DNA from: Vandiemenella viatica
Lineage: Eukaryota > Arthropoda > Insecta > Orthoptera > Morabidae
Assembly: GCA_031002005.1 (NCBI GenBank)
Contig: JARYHS010009186.1
Location: 103,759,992 to 103,823,991 of the forward strand
DNA: 64,000 bases
Direction: 5' to 3'
Shown here: positions 47,270-58,020 of the stretch, piece after piece
Layout of the letters: each line of letters starts with the position of its first letter
How positions within the stretch are numbered: position 1 is the first letter of the stretch
The notes under the pieces: model-generated
Seen by the model: only the letters and a program-made list of their open reading frames with translations
Told to the model about the DNA's origin: nothing
Databases searched by the model: none
Program-made: the position numbers and the translations under genes

Positions 47270-48540
47270 GGGTATCCAATGAGTTCCGTAGCGGAAACTT
47301 CGCGGGAAGATAAAGAACGACCAGAGCGTGGCGCTGACTCCGTCACGTCCCTTATAACGACAAAAGTTGGTATGTGGAACTCTACCTCTGCGAATCGTGA
47401 GGGAAGCGGCAGAATCCATAGGAACCCCGTAGCCTATACCTCAACCAAAATTATTTTTATTTATTTGCTTACAGATTGTAATGTCCAGCCTCAGCTTTCA
47501 TTAATTTTTCGTCGTATCTCCATGTATAGACGGCGGAGGGTGGTATTCCTGTCTGACGACAGGTTGACGCGTGGCTGTGTCTTTTGTTTGTTTGACGCAG
47601 GTAGAGATGGCGCCCGGAGGGGGCTAGTGGCCAAGCTGCAAGGGCACTTGTGGGTGAGACATTACGCACGTGTTTGTGTATGCAGGATTACCGGGTGGAA
47701 CCCGGGAGAGTACGCACGTGTGGTGAGTGCGTGTGAACACAGCGCCACGTTTTGTCACGGCATCTTTTTGTCGTGTTTGTGTTTCTCCGTGTAGGGAACG
47801 TTATGAGAAGCGTCTGTTTCGAAGAAAACAGATGGTCATGAGGACACCATCCAGCGTGTAGTCTGCAGCCACCGTCTCGACGAAACTGATAAGTGACAAT
47901 TTAATTTGAGCCTATTTTTGCCCAGTTTTCATGGCCCTTGTAACGTCCCTTGGTGATGGGAAATTTATGCGCGTGAATTCCACGTTTCTTTGGCATCGGC
48001 GAGAGCCAGGTGACTCATACCTGCGCTGAAAGACCGAACGATTTATGGCAGGCCGTAAAGTTAAAAGCTGTGCCGAAAGATGATTTCCTGGTAGAGTAGA
48101 AAGTTGAAACTAGAGAAACGATGCTTCGGAGAAAAAGTCAGGTTGCGGAACACCTCTGTTGGGAACCAGCGAATCAAACAGTGTGTTACGAACTTTTAGG
48201 AACCATAAGTTTTTTATGTTGCATGAGGAGCGCCAATGGAGATGGTGGACGACCCGCCAAACGCTGCGACTCGCTGAAATTTCCCGCGTCTGCTAAAACT
48301 CGGGAGTCTGCAAGTTTTCAACGGGGCGAACAAGCGGGAGAGAAGACATTCTGTTCCTGGCCAGCAAACAATCCGCACCGGCGCACCCCGGGAGATTGCC
48401 GGAGAGGTCACTACATGCGAGGAGCTACCTCGCCAAGTGTACGTCACCAATGACCTTGCGCCCAGCTGATCAACAGGGTCCGTCTGATTTCTCCGCAACT
48501 CATCTGCTACGGTAAAGAACGCCGGCGATGTATAGACACT
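47270..48540. other. GC-rich stretch, candidate regulatory or 5' exon region
   Basis: About 1.3 kb of GC- and CpG-richer DNA within AT-rich surroundings. It carries a 171-codon plus-strand ORF (47279-47794) and a 110-codon one (48121-48453). Neither shows a recognisable domain or convincing codon bias. Possible splice-like sites (TTACAG at 47473, GGTAAAG near 48511) are too common to count. An insulator-like AGATGGCGCCC occurs at about 47605. No function is claimed. Confidence 0.3.
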
Positions 48541-49089
48541 CTTGCGTCATTCAACCCTAGGCAACGCTCTGAGATGTGAATCATGCTCTAAATTGTTCAA
48601 AAGAACACTTTTAATATTCAGTTCTGTTCAATAAATCAATCAATTTTATATTCAAAGAAAATAATAGGTGTTGTAAACCCTGCTTTCAATAACTTCCTTT
48701 CCAATGTATCAGTATATCATCTGAATAGATGAAGATTTGTGTTTTTTAATGGTATTTTAAAAGTACAATTGCTTTGATTAAAAGTATTTCAGAATTGGAA
48801 TGTCGCTTCTCACGGATAGAGAACACTTTCTTTCATGGCGCCTACCAGGGATTAATTTTGGAAATTAATTTATTAAAAAATGCATCTCATTATTTTGTTC
48901 TAATTTAAATAACGTTTAAAAAACTAGATATTGAACTGATCGACGCTAGCCGGGAACAATTTAAGCATTAAAAGTATTGCATTTACTGCATGAGTCCATT
49001 TTTCATGTACTGTTAAAATAAACATGTATTTCTTTCAATTATATATTCTATAACTTGATTATTTCATTAATTCTGCATTCGAGTACCTT
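48541..49089. other. AT-rich spacer, nothing recognised
   Basis: No feature was recognised between the GC-rich stretch and the inverted-repeat element. Confidence 0.45.
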
Positions 49090-49091
49090 TA

Positions 49092-49935
49092 TACTGGACG
49101 TTCGCCGGGAAACGCTACCCACTGTTAGCGCTACAAGGAAGAAACTGCTCCCGGCGAGCGAGCGGTCAGCTTCCGGCATTGTTCGACCGTCGGCCGCGGA
49201 CTATTTCATAATAATTACGCTTCATAAACTTGTATGTGCTAAGCATTTAAATGTGACGTCAGTTGCGGATCAACAGTGCCATCGTGGACACCCTGCAGGT
49301 ACCAGTTGCAAAATCTAATCCTAGGCCCCTGGTCTATTTCTGTAATTTTATGCACCAAAATTGTTTTGTACGGCTTTATGTGAACTAGCTTTGTAACTTT
49401 CCAAGCTGACGTCTTAGATACGCCTGCCTGCTGCCCTAACTGACTTAATGATTTTTGGGTGACTGTTCTAGTCGAAAAGCGATATCGTCAATTTTCTCCT
49501 CTGTGAGAATACGGTTGACCGACAGTCTCTTTTTGTTAAAAAATGAACCCGTTTCTCTTACTTTTTTAACCAGACGCAGAATTGTTGATTTAGCTGGCAG
49601 TAAAGCGCCAGGATATTCGCGACGAAATTTACTGCGACACTTTTAAACGACTTCTTCTTCACATATGTATCGTAAAGAAATATTCTTTGTTGCAAACTGT
49701 AACGTACCATAAGTTTACTCACACTCAAACACGGTACAGATTAGTAAGAGTATGAAGCCCCAAACCAGCCAAACCGCAAAGAAACGTTTATTCAAAACAC
49801 TGTTGGGGCAGCGGAGGTGTTAAACAGTGCGGTGATTCACGGCGCCGTGTGGCGGGAGTTGCTGGCGCCACTGTCCCAGCAAGTTGCCGACGGCAACAGA
49901 CTGGGAGGGTAGCGTTTCCCGGCGAACGCCCTGTA
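49092..49935 (-). mobile_element. Deleted Tc1/mariner-superfamily element, 844 bp
   Basis: The inverted ends of about 28 bp (49092-49119 and 49908-49935) share the words CGTTCGCCGGGAAACGC and TACCC. TA flanks both sides (49090-49091 and 49936-49937). The element encodes only an N-terminal DNA-binding region on the minus strand; the catalytic part appears deleted. It is therefore a non-autonomous derivative. Confidence 0.85.
49320..49690 (-). pseudogene. Transposase N-terminal helix-turn-helix region (mariner-like)
   Basis: From about 49650 downward the minus strand reads KCRSKFRREYPGALLPA, ILRLVKKVRETGSF, then ILTEEKIDDIAFRLEQSP. After a one-base frameshift near 49453 it continues SLSQLGQQAGVSKTSAWKV and LVHIKPYKTILVHKI. 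This is the paired HTH arrangement (first HTH ending in a ..TGS.. linker, second HTH with S..QL...GVS..S) at the start of many arthropod mariner/Tc1-related transposases. There is no ATG-started open frame and no DDE domain, so it cannot be a working transposase. Confidence 0.75.
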
Positions 49936-50221
49936 TAACTAGAGTGTGTAAGGTAAAATTTACACCTTCCAATACAAACTAAAAATATTAAGAATACTAT
50001 TTTAACAAATGAATCTTCCATCTCACGCACAGAGAATGTGAATGTTTAAGGTCTTAAGGCCCGGTCAAACAGAACGCGGGCAGTCCGCGCGGACTCTGTG
50101 GTACTTAGTATTGCATCAGCCTAGTCAAACAGAGCGCGGCCTACCGCGCGGCGGAAGCCCAGTCCGCGGCGGACTGCGGATGGCGGGCAGGCTGTGAATT
50201 CCACAGAGTCCGCGGCGAGCA

Positions 50222-50362
50222 ATGGTGGACGAGTCAGAGAGTCTCATTCTGTGTGTTCGAGAAGGTTCATTTTTATAAGAATCTCGGCATTCCCGAGTGC
50301 AAAAACATGCCATTAAAGCAAAAACGTGGAATGAAATAGCTGAAAAGCTCAACCAGACAATA
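50222..50362 (+). pseudogene. MADF/Myb-like accessory protein remnant of Harbinger
   Basis: Starting at ATG 50222 the frame reads MVDESESLILCVREGSFL and stops. One frame over it continues FYKNLGIPECK, and a further shift gives AIKAKTWNEIAEKLNQTI. Together these follow the MADF pattern (acidic start, L...VRE...LY, W..IA..L), the DNA-binding partner protein that Harbinger elements encode beside the transposase. Two frameshifts and the missing second half make it non-functional. Confidence 0.7.
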
Positions 50363-50444
50363 AAGTATATATTTATTTATTTTATACAGCATCTTTTATT
50401 TTATATAACTCAAGGATGCAATAACATACTAGTATAATTATCGT

Positions 50445-50693
50445 AAAATTAAAATGAATTTTCGTTGTTGAAGTAATTTAGAAAATGGTTTCGTACCGCA
50501 TAGGCAGCACCAGTTGATCTCCCTCAATCGACTTGCGGTTGAGAAAGCATTGACATGTTGATTTGTTATTATTGTGTCACCTTGTGGTTCAATTTCAGTG
50601 AACTTTTGTGTGTAACTGCTTACGAAATTGTGAAGGCAACATGTAGCTTTGACAGTTTGGACAGCGCTATCTACATCCAACTCTATAGGGGGG

Positions 50694-50745
<52 letters not shown>

Positions 50746-50990
50746 GCCACGTTTTAGGTAAATTTCCAAATGTATTTTCTACTATACGTCGTACCCTACA
50801 GAGATGTTTGTTGAATTTTTTTCCCCTTCATCATTTACAACTGTAGTTTTTGAAAAAGGACGCCTTAAATAAGTTTGTAGTTTGAATTTTCCATCGCCTA
50901 AACATGCGTGAGGAATGGGCGTGACTGTATCAGGTAATCGTTTAGGCTTCAAGATATTTTCGTGAAGTATAAACTGACTTTATCGCCTTG
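50445..50990 (-). pseudogene. Harbinger transposase C-terminal part, broken by a TA repeat
   Basis: On the minus strand: LKPKRLPDTV, then IPHACLGDGKFKLQTYLRRP, where Harbinger nucleases have a GDDAF...YLM.P segment. After a frame change comes VRRIVENTFGNLPKTWRI (the R.R..VEN.FG motif with the catalytic Glu). A (TA)n run of about 50 bp is inserted here. Beyond it the frame resumes IFPPIELDVDSAVQTVKATC and CLHNFV, the conserved C-terminal VKA...LHNF motif. The order is canonical. The Asp in GDGKF is present but its neighbour is changed. The first catalytic Asp region is missing through internal deletion. Confidence 0.85.
50696..50744. repeat. (TA)n microsatellite inside the Harbinger transposase
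   Basis: Pure TA dinucleotide run of about 48 bp. It sits exactly between two halves of a conserved transposase motif, so it expanded after the element inserted or during its decay. Confidence 0.95.
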
Positions 50991-51480
50991 AACTATTTAA
51001 AGCGAGCAGAAGAAGCAAGTCTTCTTCGTCGGGTGAACTGCTGGACACGTTAATGAGGAGAAGGCAGACACAAATAAAATAAAATAAAAATTAACTACTC
51101 CTTCCTTGGTCCACGATTGCTTCATCACTGGTCCGCCGTTGAGCTGCCCGCGCTCTGTTCGTCCACTACAACTTCGGCGGACTGCCGTCAGACCGCCGCG
51201 TTCTGGCCGCGCGGGCAGTACGCGCTCTGTTTGACCGGGCCTTTAAAGAACCGAGACATTTCAAGATCATTTTAGGAGTTAGTAAAACACAACTACTTAT
51301 CAAAATTTCATCAAAATCGAGGAAAGTATTTTGTATACCGGGCTGTGACATACGGACTAACAGACAGATATCAGGATTATAAGGGTTTCATCTTTTACTA
51401 TTTTACTTACTGAATCCGTATAAAGCTGGTATTGCCACGATACATGCAAATGCTTGGTCATATTGTTGGCACCATACTCA

Positions 51481-51626
51481 TTTTTTTTTCTTGCTTGGGT
51501 TTTACGCCTCGTCGACAGCAAGGTCATTAGAGGTGGGATGGGATTGGGGGAAGGAACTGGAAGGAATTCGGTCATGGTCTTTTTGAGGTATTCGCCTGGA
51601 GTGATTCGAATCGTTGTCCTCCCAAA
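51481..51626 (-). mobile_element. SINE family A, copy 10 (internally deleted)
   Basis: T-run, TTTTACGCCTCGTCGACAGC, GGTCATTAGAGG, GAAGGAATTCGGTCATGG and ATTCGCCTGGAGTGATT are present. The copy then jumps directly to TCGAATCGTTGTCCTCCCAAA, so most of the core is deleted and the head is truncated. Confidence 0.85.
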
Positions 51627-52179
51627 GCCCCGGAACAGAAATGCCAGTGTGGAGCAATCAGTACCAGGCACATACTGTACTTTCCCCCAGCCACCTTGTC
51701 AACCACCAACCAGCGTGGGGCGGGGCGTTTATCTTCGGCGTTGCTGGCTTTGATTCGTTTGAGGTTGGCCCTCGCTGCATTAGGCTAATAGTTCCCCTAG
51801 CCGCCTCTTCGCGGAGCGCTTTAATCTCCACTGTGCGTGGGGGCGGGGCAGAGCTGGACGCCGACCAGGACGGTGATTCCCCTTGATGTACTGCCGCCTC
51901 TCCCTTTTTTACCCTTCCCTGTCCTGTTACTTAACGACACTGGAGGACCCCATCTGTTGGAACCAACTCGGACCAGAAATCTTCGTTTTGTCCGTCCCGG
52001 AATGGAAAGTTCCAACTTAAAGGAAATTCATCGTGTACAATGCCACTGCAACGGCCCTGCCTCTCTTTACTAATGCTGCCACCCTGCTTCTACAGCAACT
52101 AGCTTTTTCTTTTATCTGAGCATGAATGTTTCAGGTCAAATATTCGATCTCCTTTCAATGTTATGCCTTACATTAACAA
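51627..52179. other. GC-rich sequence, unidentified
   Basis: Moderately GC-rich with overlapping ORFs on both strands (90 and 78 codons on plus, 64 on minus). No domain or TE family was recognised. Confidence 0.35.
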
Positions 52180-52640
52180 CTAGCAGAGCTCCCGACGTTG
52201 CCCGGTATGGTCTAAGTTGATTTTTCCAAACAGTAAATATTAACGTTCATGACAGAGGTCGGTTTTCCGCATTTGATAATCGAATTTCATGTCAAACACT
52301 CTATTTTGTATTCGTATTACAACACCCGGTGTTGCAGATATGGGATTAGGGTTGATTTCTTCCAGCAATATTTTTAGCCGCTCTGTTGGTAACATGTGTA
52401 CCAAGTTTAATCAAATTAACAACAGCGATTCGTACAGTAATTGATCCAATGAATTTGTTTCAAGAAATGTGGAGATAAATTATAAAAATAACGCAAATGC
52501 CAACATTAAAGGTTTTAAACATTATACTTTCATGTTAAAACCCATCAGATATGCATTACCCACTATTAACAGCGAATATAATTTCACTTTCAAACACCAG
52601 AGATTGTAACTGTGCGGCCTGAGAGCGTAGCATCCGGAAG
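52180..52640 (-). mobile_element. Helitron-like 3' terminus and body
   Basis: On the reverse strand the end reads CCGGGCAACGTCGGG, a small hairpin, then AGCTCTG and CTAG followed by T, the CTRR-T end expected of Helitrons. Upstream body sequence includes GTTGGTAACATGTGTACCAA, of a kind common in arthropod Helitron-like repeats. The 5' limit was not found. Confidence 0.5.
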
Positions 52641-55299
52641 CAAAGAAGATCTCGAAAAGTTTTTCCCACTATATCATTAAAATTAATTTACATATTTTCC
52701 AGTTTACGTAGTTTCCTCTTTTCATTCAATATGGCCATATGTGGGGCTTAAGGCCTAAAAACGAAAATTTAAGGAAGGGAACGTTACATGCGATGTACTA
52801 TGGCTATCATTTTTTTTTACGGACTTTGACGTATGCACCTAGTTGGTGTTTCATGCTACATGTTCAGATTTTCACTTACTATTCCGGCATTATATCACGT
52901 TGAAGCATTAGACATACCAAACAACTCAGTTGAGGTTCTAATCTTTGTAACGGTGAAAACCCGATTTAAATCATCAATCACCTCTCTTAAAATTAGAAAT
53001 TACTGCACCAGTAAGCGAAGTCGACAGATGTTGACCGGGCAGAAACCAGTAATGTGTGATAACGTTCTTTTGATTCTTTGTGATTTATGAGATCACTATG
53101 GCTGTCACTTTCTTACGACTTTACCATAAAAAATTTAAGAATTATAAATGTTTCTGTGACACCTTTAAGAAAAACAAAATTTAATATTACCATGTCGTCC
53201 CATTATACCTTTTCAGACCGTAGCTTACAATGTCTGAAGTCATTAAGTCGAATGAATCAGCGATGCCTGCGGCTTCAATGTCTTACAGAAGATAGTTGAA
53301 AGGTGATGCTATATGAATCGTTTATTCAACTACATATGGCACCGATGGTTACACAAAAATAAACCAGTCCCATTGGACAGGCTGTGTATGAAATGTGTAT
53401 ACCTCTCGCATGATTCGGACTGTATTTGTTTTGTTATAATACTAAACTGTTGAGATTATTAGAGTGAAGACAGTAATTTTGGTAAAGGAAAATAAGTAAC
53501 AGCCAATTACTTTGATCATGTAATAATATTAGCATTGTTCTTGCCTGATTTCGCGATACCATGTAACAGAACAAAATCTGATTGGAACTTGTGCTTATAA
53601 CATATCTGTTACACACGGTGCAGATACCGTAGTTAATTATAATTCCCAATTGATTTCCATTTTTTTGTGTGTGTGTTAATTTCGTAATGATAAATAAAGA
53701 TGTAAATATTTAATTGTAAATGGCTTCCACAGATATAGTTTTTATAATACTGTGGTAAATATAGAATAATATCGTTGCATTCAACAAGAGATAGACTAGA
53801 ATCTCTGGGGATAGTAAGAAGTTAGCTGTGAATTTGGTTGTGTAGTTTAATTTGATGAAATTAAATCAAGGCATTAAGAATAGTAAAGTGGTATTATTTG
53901 ATTTTAAAGTAATTTTGAAGAAGAGGTCCTATTTATTTCATAAATGGGGCTGACTTCCCATAATACAAATTAAGCATTCAAAAAAATATCGGTCGGCACA
54001 CCAAAAGGTATATATATACAGTTTGAGAAGTGTTGCATATGGCTCAAACTGCCAGAAGTAAGCACTAATACTTTAAACAGGGGTGTTGCATGTTTTCAGA
54101 ATGCCTAAGACATCAGGATCGTGGAGGTCATTTACGAGTATAGCAGATCTTCTAGATCTACAGCGCAGAGTGGAAAACAGGATATCTATTGTTAAACCCC
54201 GTCCCAAGCACTAGATCTGCACATAGTTAAGTACAGTACAGTCATAATATTACGTGTTGTGAATGTTTTAACAACCAGAAGGTTACTGTATTTAAGCAAT
54301 AGTACTCCTGCGGTGATGACGTGGCTTATTACATTTCTGTCAATAACATTATCTTATTTAATTTTTTTCCTTCTTGCTTTCCTTCCCTGACATAAGCATG
54401 GCGTATTCATGGAATAAACTAGCGGTCGTTTCTCAAATGAACTTCGACACCTGCTGCAGGAGAAAACTGAAAAGTTAAATTTTAATGAATGTATTGACTA
54501 TTAATTTACTGTTGAATACTTAATGTATTTTTTTAGTACGAAATTTCACAAATATCTCGTACTGAGAAATAAGCGGTTGGTACGAATGTTCGCAGGTGTT
54601 AATGTTATAGAGAAATAAAGGAATAGTTTTAAAAAGAAAGAATTTCATAGCATTTAACAGGTAACTGACGATTGTTCCAATAAAATATGTCCACATGTAT
54701 CATTTCGTTGTTCGGAAGCATCAAATGTTGAAGTCTGCTTGACTAACGATTGGGATAAGAATGACTTCCCAGAATCATTATAAATTCGGCAGCTCCCTGC
54801 TTGGTATCGTCAATGACTCAACACCCACTAAATAACAGTGGTGAGTTTCACTTTTTGTACAACCCAGATTTCACTCAACTGTGCACACCAGAGGCATAAA
54901 ACTTCTCGGAGAAACTGATCAGCATCATCCAAGGAAAAGGACGAGATTGCTGAACATCACTCCATCACTCGGGATGGCGCCTTCTGAGATTAAGCATAAT
55001 GGCGATCTTTTGATCACACTCCCTGATCAAATATCATTTCCACTATACCCTATCCAAGACTTCAAAAATAAATACCAATTCCGCTTCGCGTGCCATTAAG
55101 TGTCTGGTATTAATTTAGTAAAGCGTGGTCCGCAACTCAAAGATTGATTGTATCCCCTCAAAGGAAGCATTCTAGGTCTGGTCACAGAGTTAAGATATCA
55201 AGTTCCTTTTCTTTGTAGGTATCCGTTTTTAAGTGGTGTCTGTGTGAATATGATTATTTTTAGGTGTAGTATGTTGATTTTTACTGTATAAGAGAAGAG
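52641..55299. other. AT-rich sequence, nothing recognised
   Basis: 2.7 kb with scattered 70-85-codon ORFs and no recognised domain or repeat. Confidence 0.45.
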
Positions 55300-55610
55300 A
55301 CAAGTCTAATCTTCCGAAAGATACCGAAGGGATCATAAATTTTTATGTCCTCATCCAAGAGTCAATTGCCATCGAAAGGTTCGCACTCACTTGGAGTTTG
55401 CTTCCTATTCCTTACGCACTGCGGAGAGGCTTGGGATTCAAGACAAGCCAAGCGTTTGTTATACAATCTTGTGATTAGAAATTGTACGTCACCTTCTCTG
55501 CTATCCTGCTAGCAAAGTAGCAAAGGGTGACAATTTCTTCTAGCACTGGGGCTCGAACCAAATAACACTATGTTAATCACCAGATAGCTACGGGTGCTTT
55601 ATTGTGATCG
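55300..55610 (-). mobile_element. Possible old tRNA-derived SINE (family E)
   Basis: On the reverse strand, CCCGTAGCTATCTGGTGATT resembles an A-box head. GGTTCGAGCCCCAGTGC, about 30 bp further on, fits a B box. No second copy or target duplication was seen in the window, so the call rests on the boxes alone. Confidence 0.4.
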
Positions 55611-55659
55611 GCTAACAAATAGGGAATAACGTTATTAAGGCTACCATGAGTCACAGTAT

Positions 55660-55899
55660 TTTTTTTTTGATTATGTCTTTACGCCTCGTGGACGTCAAAG
55701 TCAGTAGAGCCGAAAGGATAGGGAACATGGAACTGAAAGGAATTCGGTCACGCCCTATTGAAGGAAGCATTCCGGCATTCGCTTGGAGTGATTTGGGGAA
55801 ACCGTGTAAATCCCAAATCCTGATACCCGAACTGGGATTCGAATCAACGTTCTCCCGAATGCGAGGCCAGAGCGTTACCGCTCACACACAACGCTCGGT
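55660..55899 (-). mobile_element. SINE family A, copy 11
   Basis: Reverse-strand copy with T-run, TTTACGCCTCGTGGACGTC, AAGGAATTCGGTCACG, a core complement, B-box complement GGGATTCGAATC and head end ACAACGCTCGGT. A perfect 10-bp duplication GTCACAGTAT (55650-55659 and 55900-55909) flanks it. Confidence 0.93.
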
Positions 55900-55909
55900 G
55901 TCACAGTAT

Positions 55910-57490
55910 AATCCTCCAGTATGTGAAGATAAAAAACAGCTTTCATAAAAAATATCTCTCCAGGATGGTGGAAGGAGGATTGGGTCGAAACATTTAGCTC
56001 AAGGTTGTAAAGTATTTGCCATCAAACATCCACCAAATTCTTAGATATTCAGTGCTGATGGTTTTACATCTCTTACCAGCCGTCCTAGTCACAGTATTTA
56101 TTGACTATTTTTTATCAACATAAATCAGTGATGGAACTTTTCGTTATTTCAAACTGTAACCAATTTCTTCTTCTTTCAACAGCAATACAGCTTTGAGCAA
56201 CTTGCTAAAAAGAAAGCATGAAACCAATATAATTAAACACTTTCTATGGATCGAAACATCATTGATACAAAATGGTACGCTTCTGAGAGTAGTTTAGTTA
56301 ACAACAGGTTGTAATATAACAGTAACCGCATATAGAAGTAGCGTGGATGCCTACACAGTAATACAAAGAGTGAAGTTAGATAATCAGACACGCTAGAGTC
56401 TCAAAGTAGGTTGAACTGAGAACGCAAACTTACAATAGCAACTCAATTTGATGCAACTTTTTTTCTACTCAAAGAACCCGTATTTTTGGATTTTTAAGGT
56501 TCCCATAGCCGAAATCATAATTTTTGGTGACCAATCGGTTACTGTGTTTTAGTGTGTCGAGAAATAAAGTAACTATTGGAAGAAATTACTTTTTTTTTTA
56601 ACTTGTTTGACTTCCTAGTAATAATTATCCCCACAGTACAAGAAGCTGACTGGTAGATCCATTAGGCTACCGCGGCACTACCGAACTAATAACCTAAAAC
56701 TGATCAATTAATCATGATAAACTTCCATATTACAAAAAAAAATCAAAAGGTGTTTTGTGCCTCCTGGACCAAGTCCACGGGGCGGGGTGGTGAAGGATAC
56801 ATTTTAGCCCACCTAGCTTACCCTCACATCGCCCCAGTGTGCCACACAATGCTGTTAATCTGAGTGTAGACGTAACGGTGATTCAGCGCTGTGTTGCGGG
56901 CGCCCCACCTCGCAGGCGGCTGCTCAGACCTGTGGCATCCGCCGGCACGCTGGGAGCGCCGCCTGTCTGACATTGCGGCTCCTCGGTGCGGGCCCGTGAT
57001 GGATGCCTCGGACCTCACCCCGCCATCCGTCCAGCAGCCACGGGCGCCGCCGCATTCCGAAAGCCTCCGCCTGCCCGAGGCACAGCCGACTAGACACTGT
57101 GCAGGTCGAACACCTCACGGCGGTATACTAACCATTGTTTTTAACATTCTCTAATCCGCATAAACATCCTACTTTTATTCGCTGTCAGTAATTCCATATT
57201 TTATAAATTTTGGCCTTAATTTCTAAGTTGGAACATTATTTTAAACCCCCAATGATACAAGGAAATACCTGAAATCACTCTACATATCTTTGTTCTCCTG
57301 GTTTATGTATTGCCTCATCATATGCTAATTCTGTTATTGTTTCATTTCACTTGATATATGATAATAAAATAAAAAAATCTGTTACATTTTTTTTGAGTTG
57401 TGGTATTTCATGACAACTGCATATTGTGTGAAACTTAATAACCGTCAAAAATGTGGTTTAGAAATGATGTACGTAAGACTTACCGATGAC
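55910..57490. other. AT-rich sequence with a GC-rich candidate exon at 56880-57130
   Basis: Most of the interval shows nothing. In 56880-57130 composition jumps to very GC-rich. The plus frame (ORF 56891-57154) from the ATG at about 56998 reads MDASDLTPPSVQQP with most codons ending in G or C, unlike the AT-rich surroundings. It could be a short coding exon or a CpG-rich promoter. No domain was recognised, and the minus strand is also open. Confidence 0.3.
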
Positions 57491-57499
57491 CATCAGACG

Positions 57500-58020
57500 A
57501 ATAGAACGACTGGGCAAAATAGGTTTTTAGAAATTCATTCTCACCAGTTCTCTTCTACATCTAAATCTACATACGAGATATACCCAGTAATTCACAAAAT
57601 TCACGTAAGCATCACTGCTGCACATTATTTCTCTAATCTTATCCTTCCTGTCATTGCTACCCAAACAGGTAAGTGGACGAAGTATTTCATCGAATTCATA
57701 GGCGAAAGTTGGTGTACGCATGTTTACCAACAAGTTCAAACGAAACCTGAGTAGTCTGTCTACCAGAGAATCCCAGTCCAATCTACGAATCAATTCTGTG
57801 ACACTTTCGTATGGAGCAGTCACGAATTGAGCGGCTCTTCTCTGTACTTTCTCTACACTATTAATCAACTCATTACAAAACGGATTCCAAACGGCACAAC
57901 AATAGTCCAAATGTAGACGCCCCAGAGTATTGTGCGCTCTCTCATTTGTTTGTACATTACAATTTTTCAAGATTTGACCTATGAATCGCAGTCTGAAATT
58001 AACTCTACCTACGACAGAAT
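57500..58020 (-). pseudogene. LINE-c copy 2 (CR1/Jockey-like ORF2 tail)
   Basis: A 147-codon minus-strand ORF (57527-57970) reads LGRLHLDYCCAVWNPFCNEL, SVEKVQRRAAQFVTAPY, SVTELIRRLDWDSLVDR, FAYEFDEILRPL and SNDRKDKIREIM. This is the region downstream of the RT domain in CR1/Jockey-like LINEs. It is the better-preserved relative of 12650-13800 and confirms where that copy is interrupted. It lacks the RT core, so it is a 5'-truncated dead copy despite the open frame. Confidence 0.8.

Larger units (their letters stand above)
50057..51242. mobile_element. PIF/Harbinger element, internally deleted, 1186 bp
   Basis: The inverted ends read AGGCCCGGTCAAACAGAACG at the left and AAGGCCCGGTCAAACAGAGC at the right (opposite strand), flanked by TTA (50054-50056 and 51243-51245), the Harbinger target-duplication signature. 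A MADF-like coding remnant lies on the plus strand at the left and the C-terminal part of the transposase on the minus strand at the right, the usual two-gene layout. A subterminal copy of GTCAAACAGAGCGCG lies at about 50125. It lacks the N-terminal part of the transposase, so it is non-autonomous. Confidence 0.92.

Noticed and set aside
47279..47794. 171-codon ORF as a host gene
   Set aside because: There is no domain, no convincing codon bias and low-complexity Cys/Arg content; such lengths arise by chance in GC-rich DNA.
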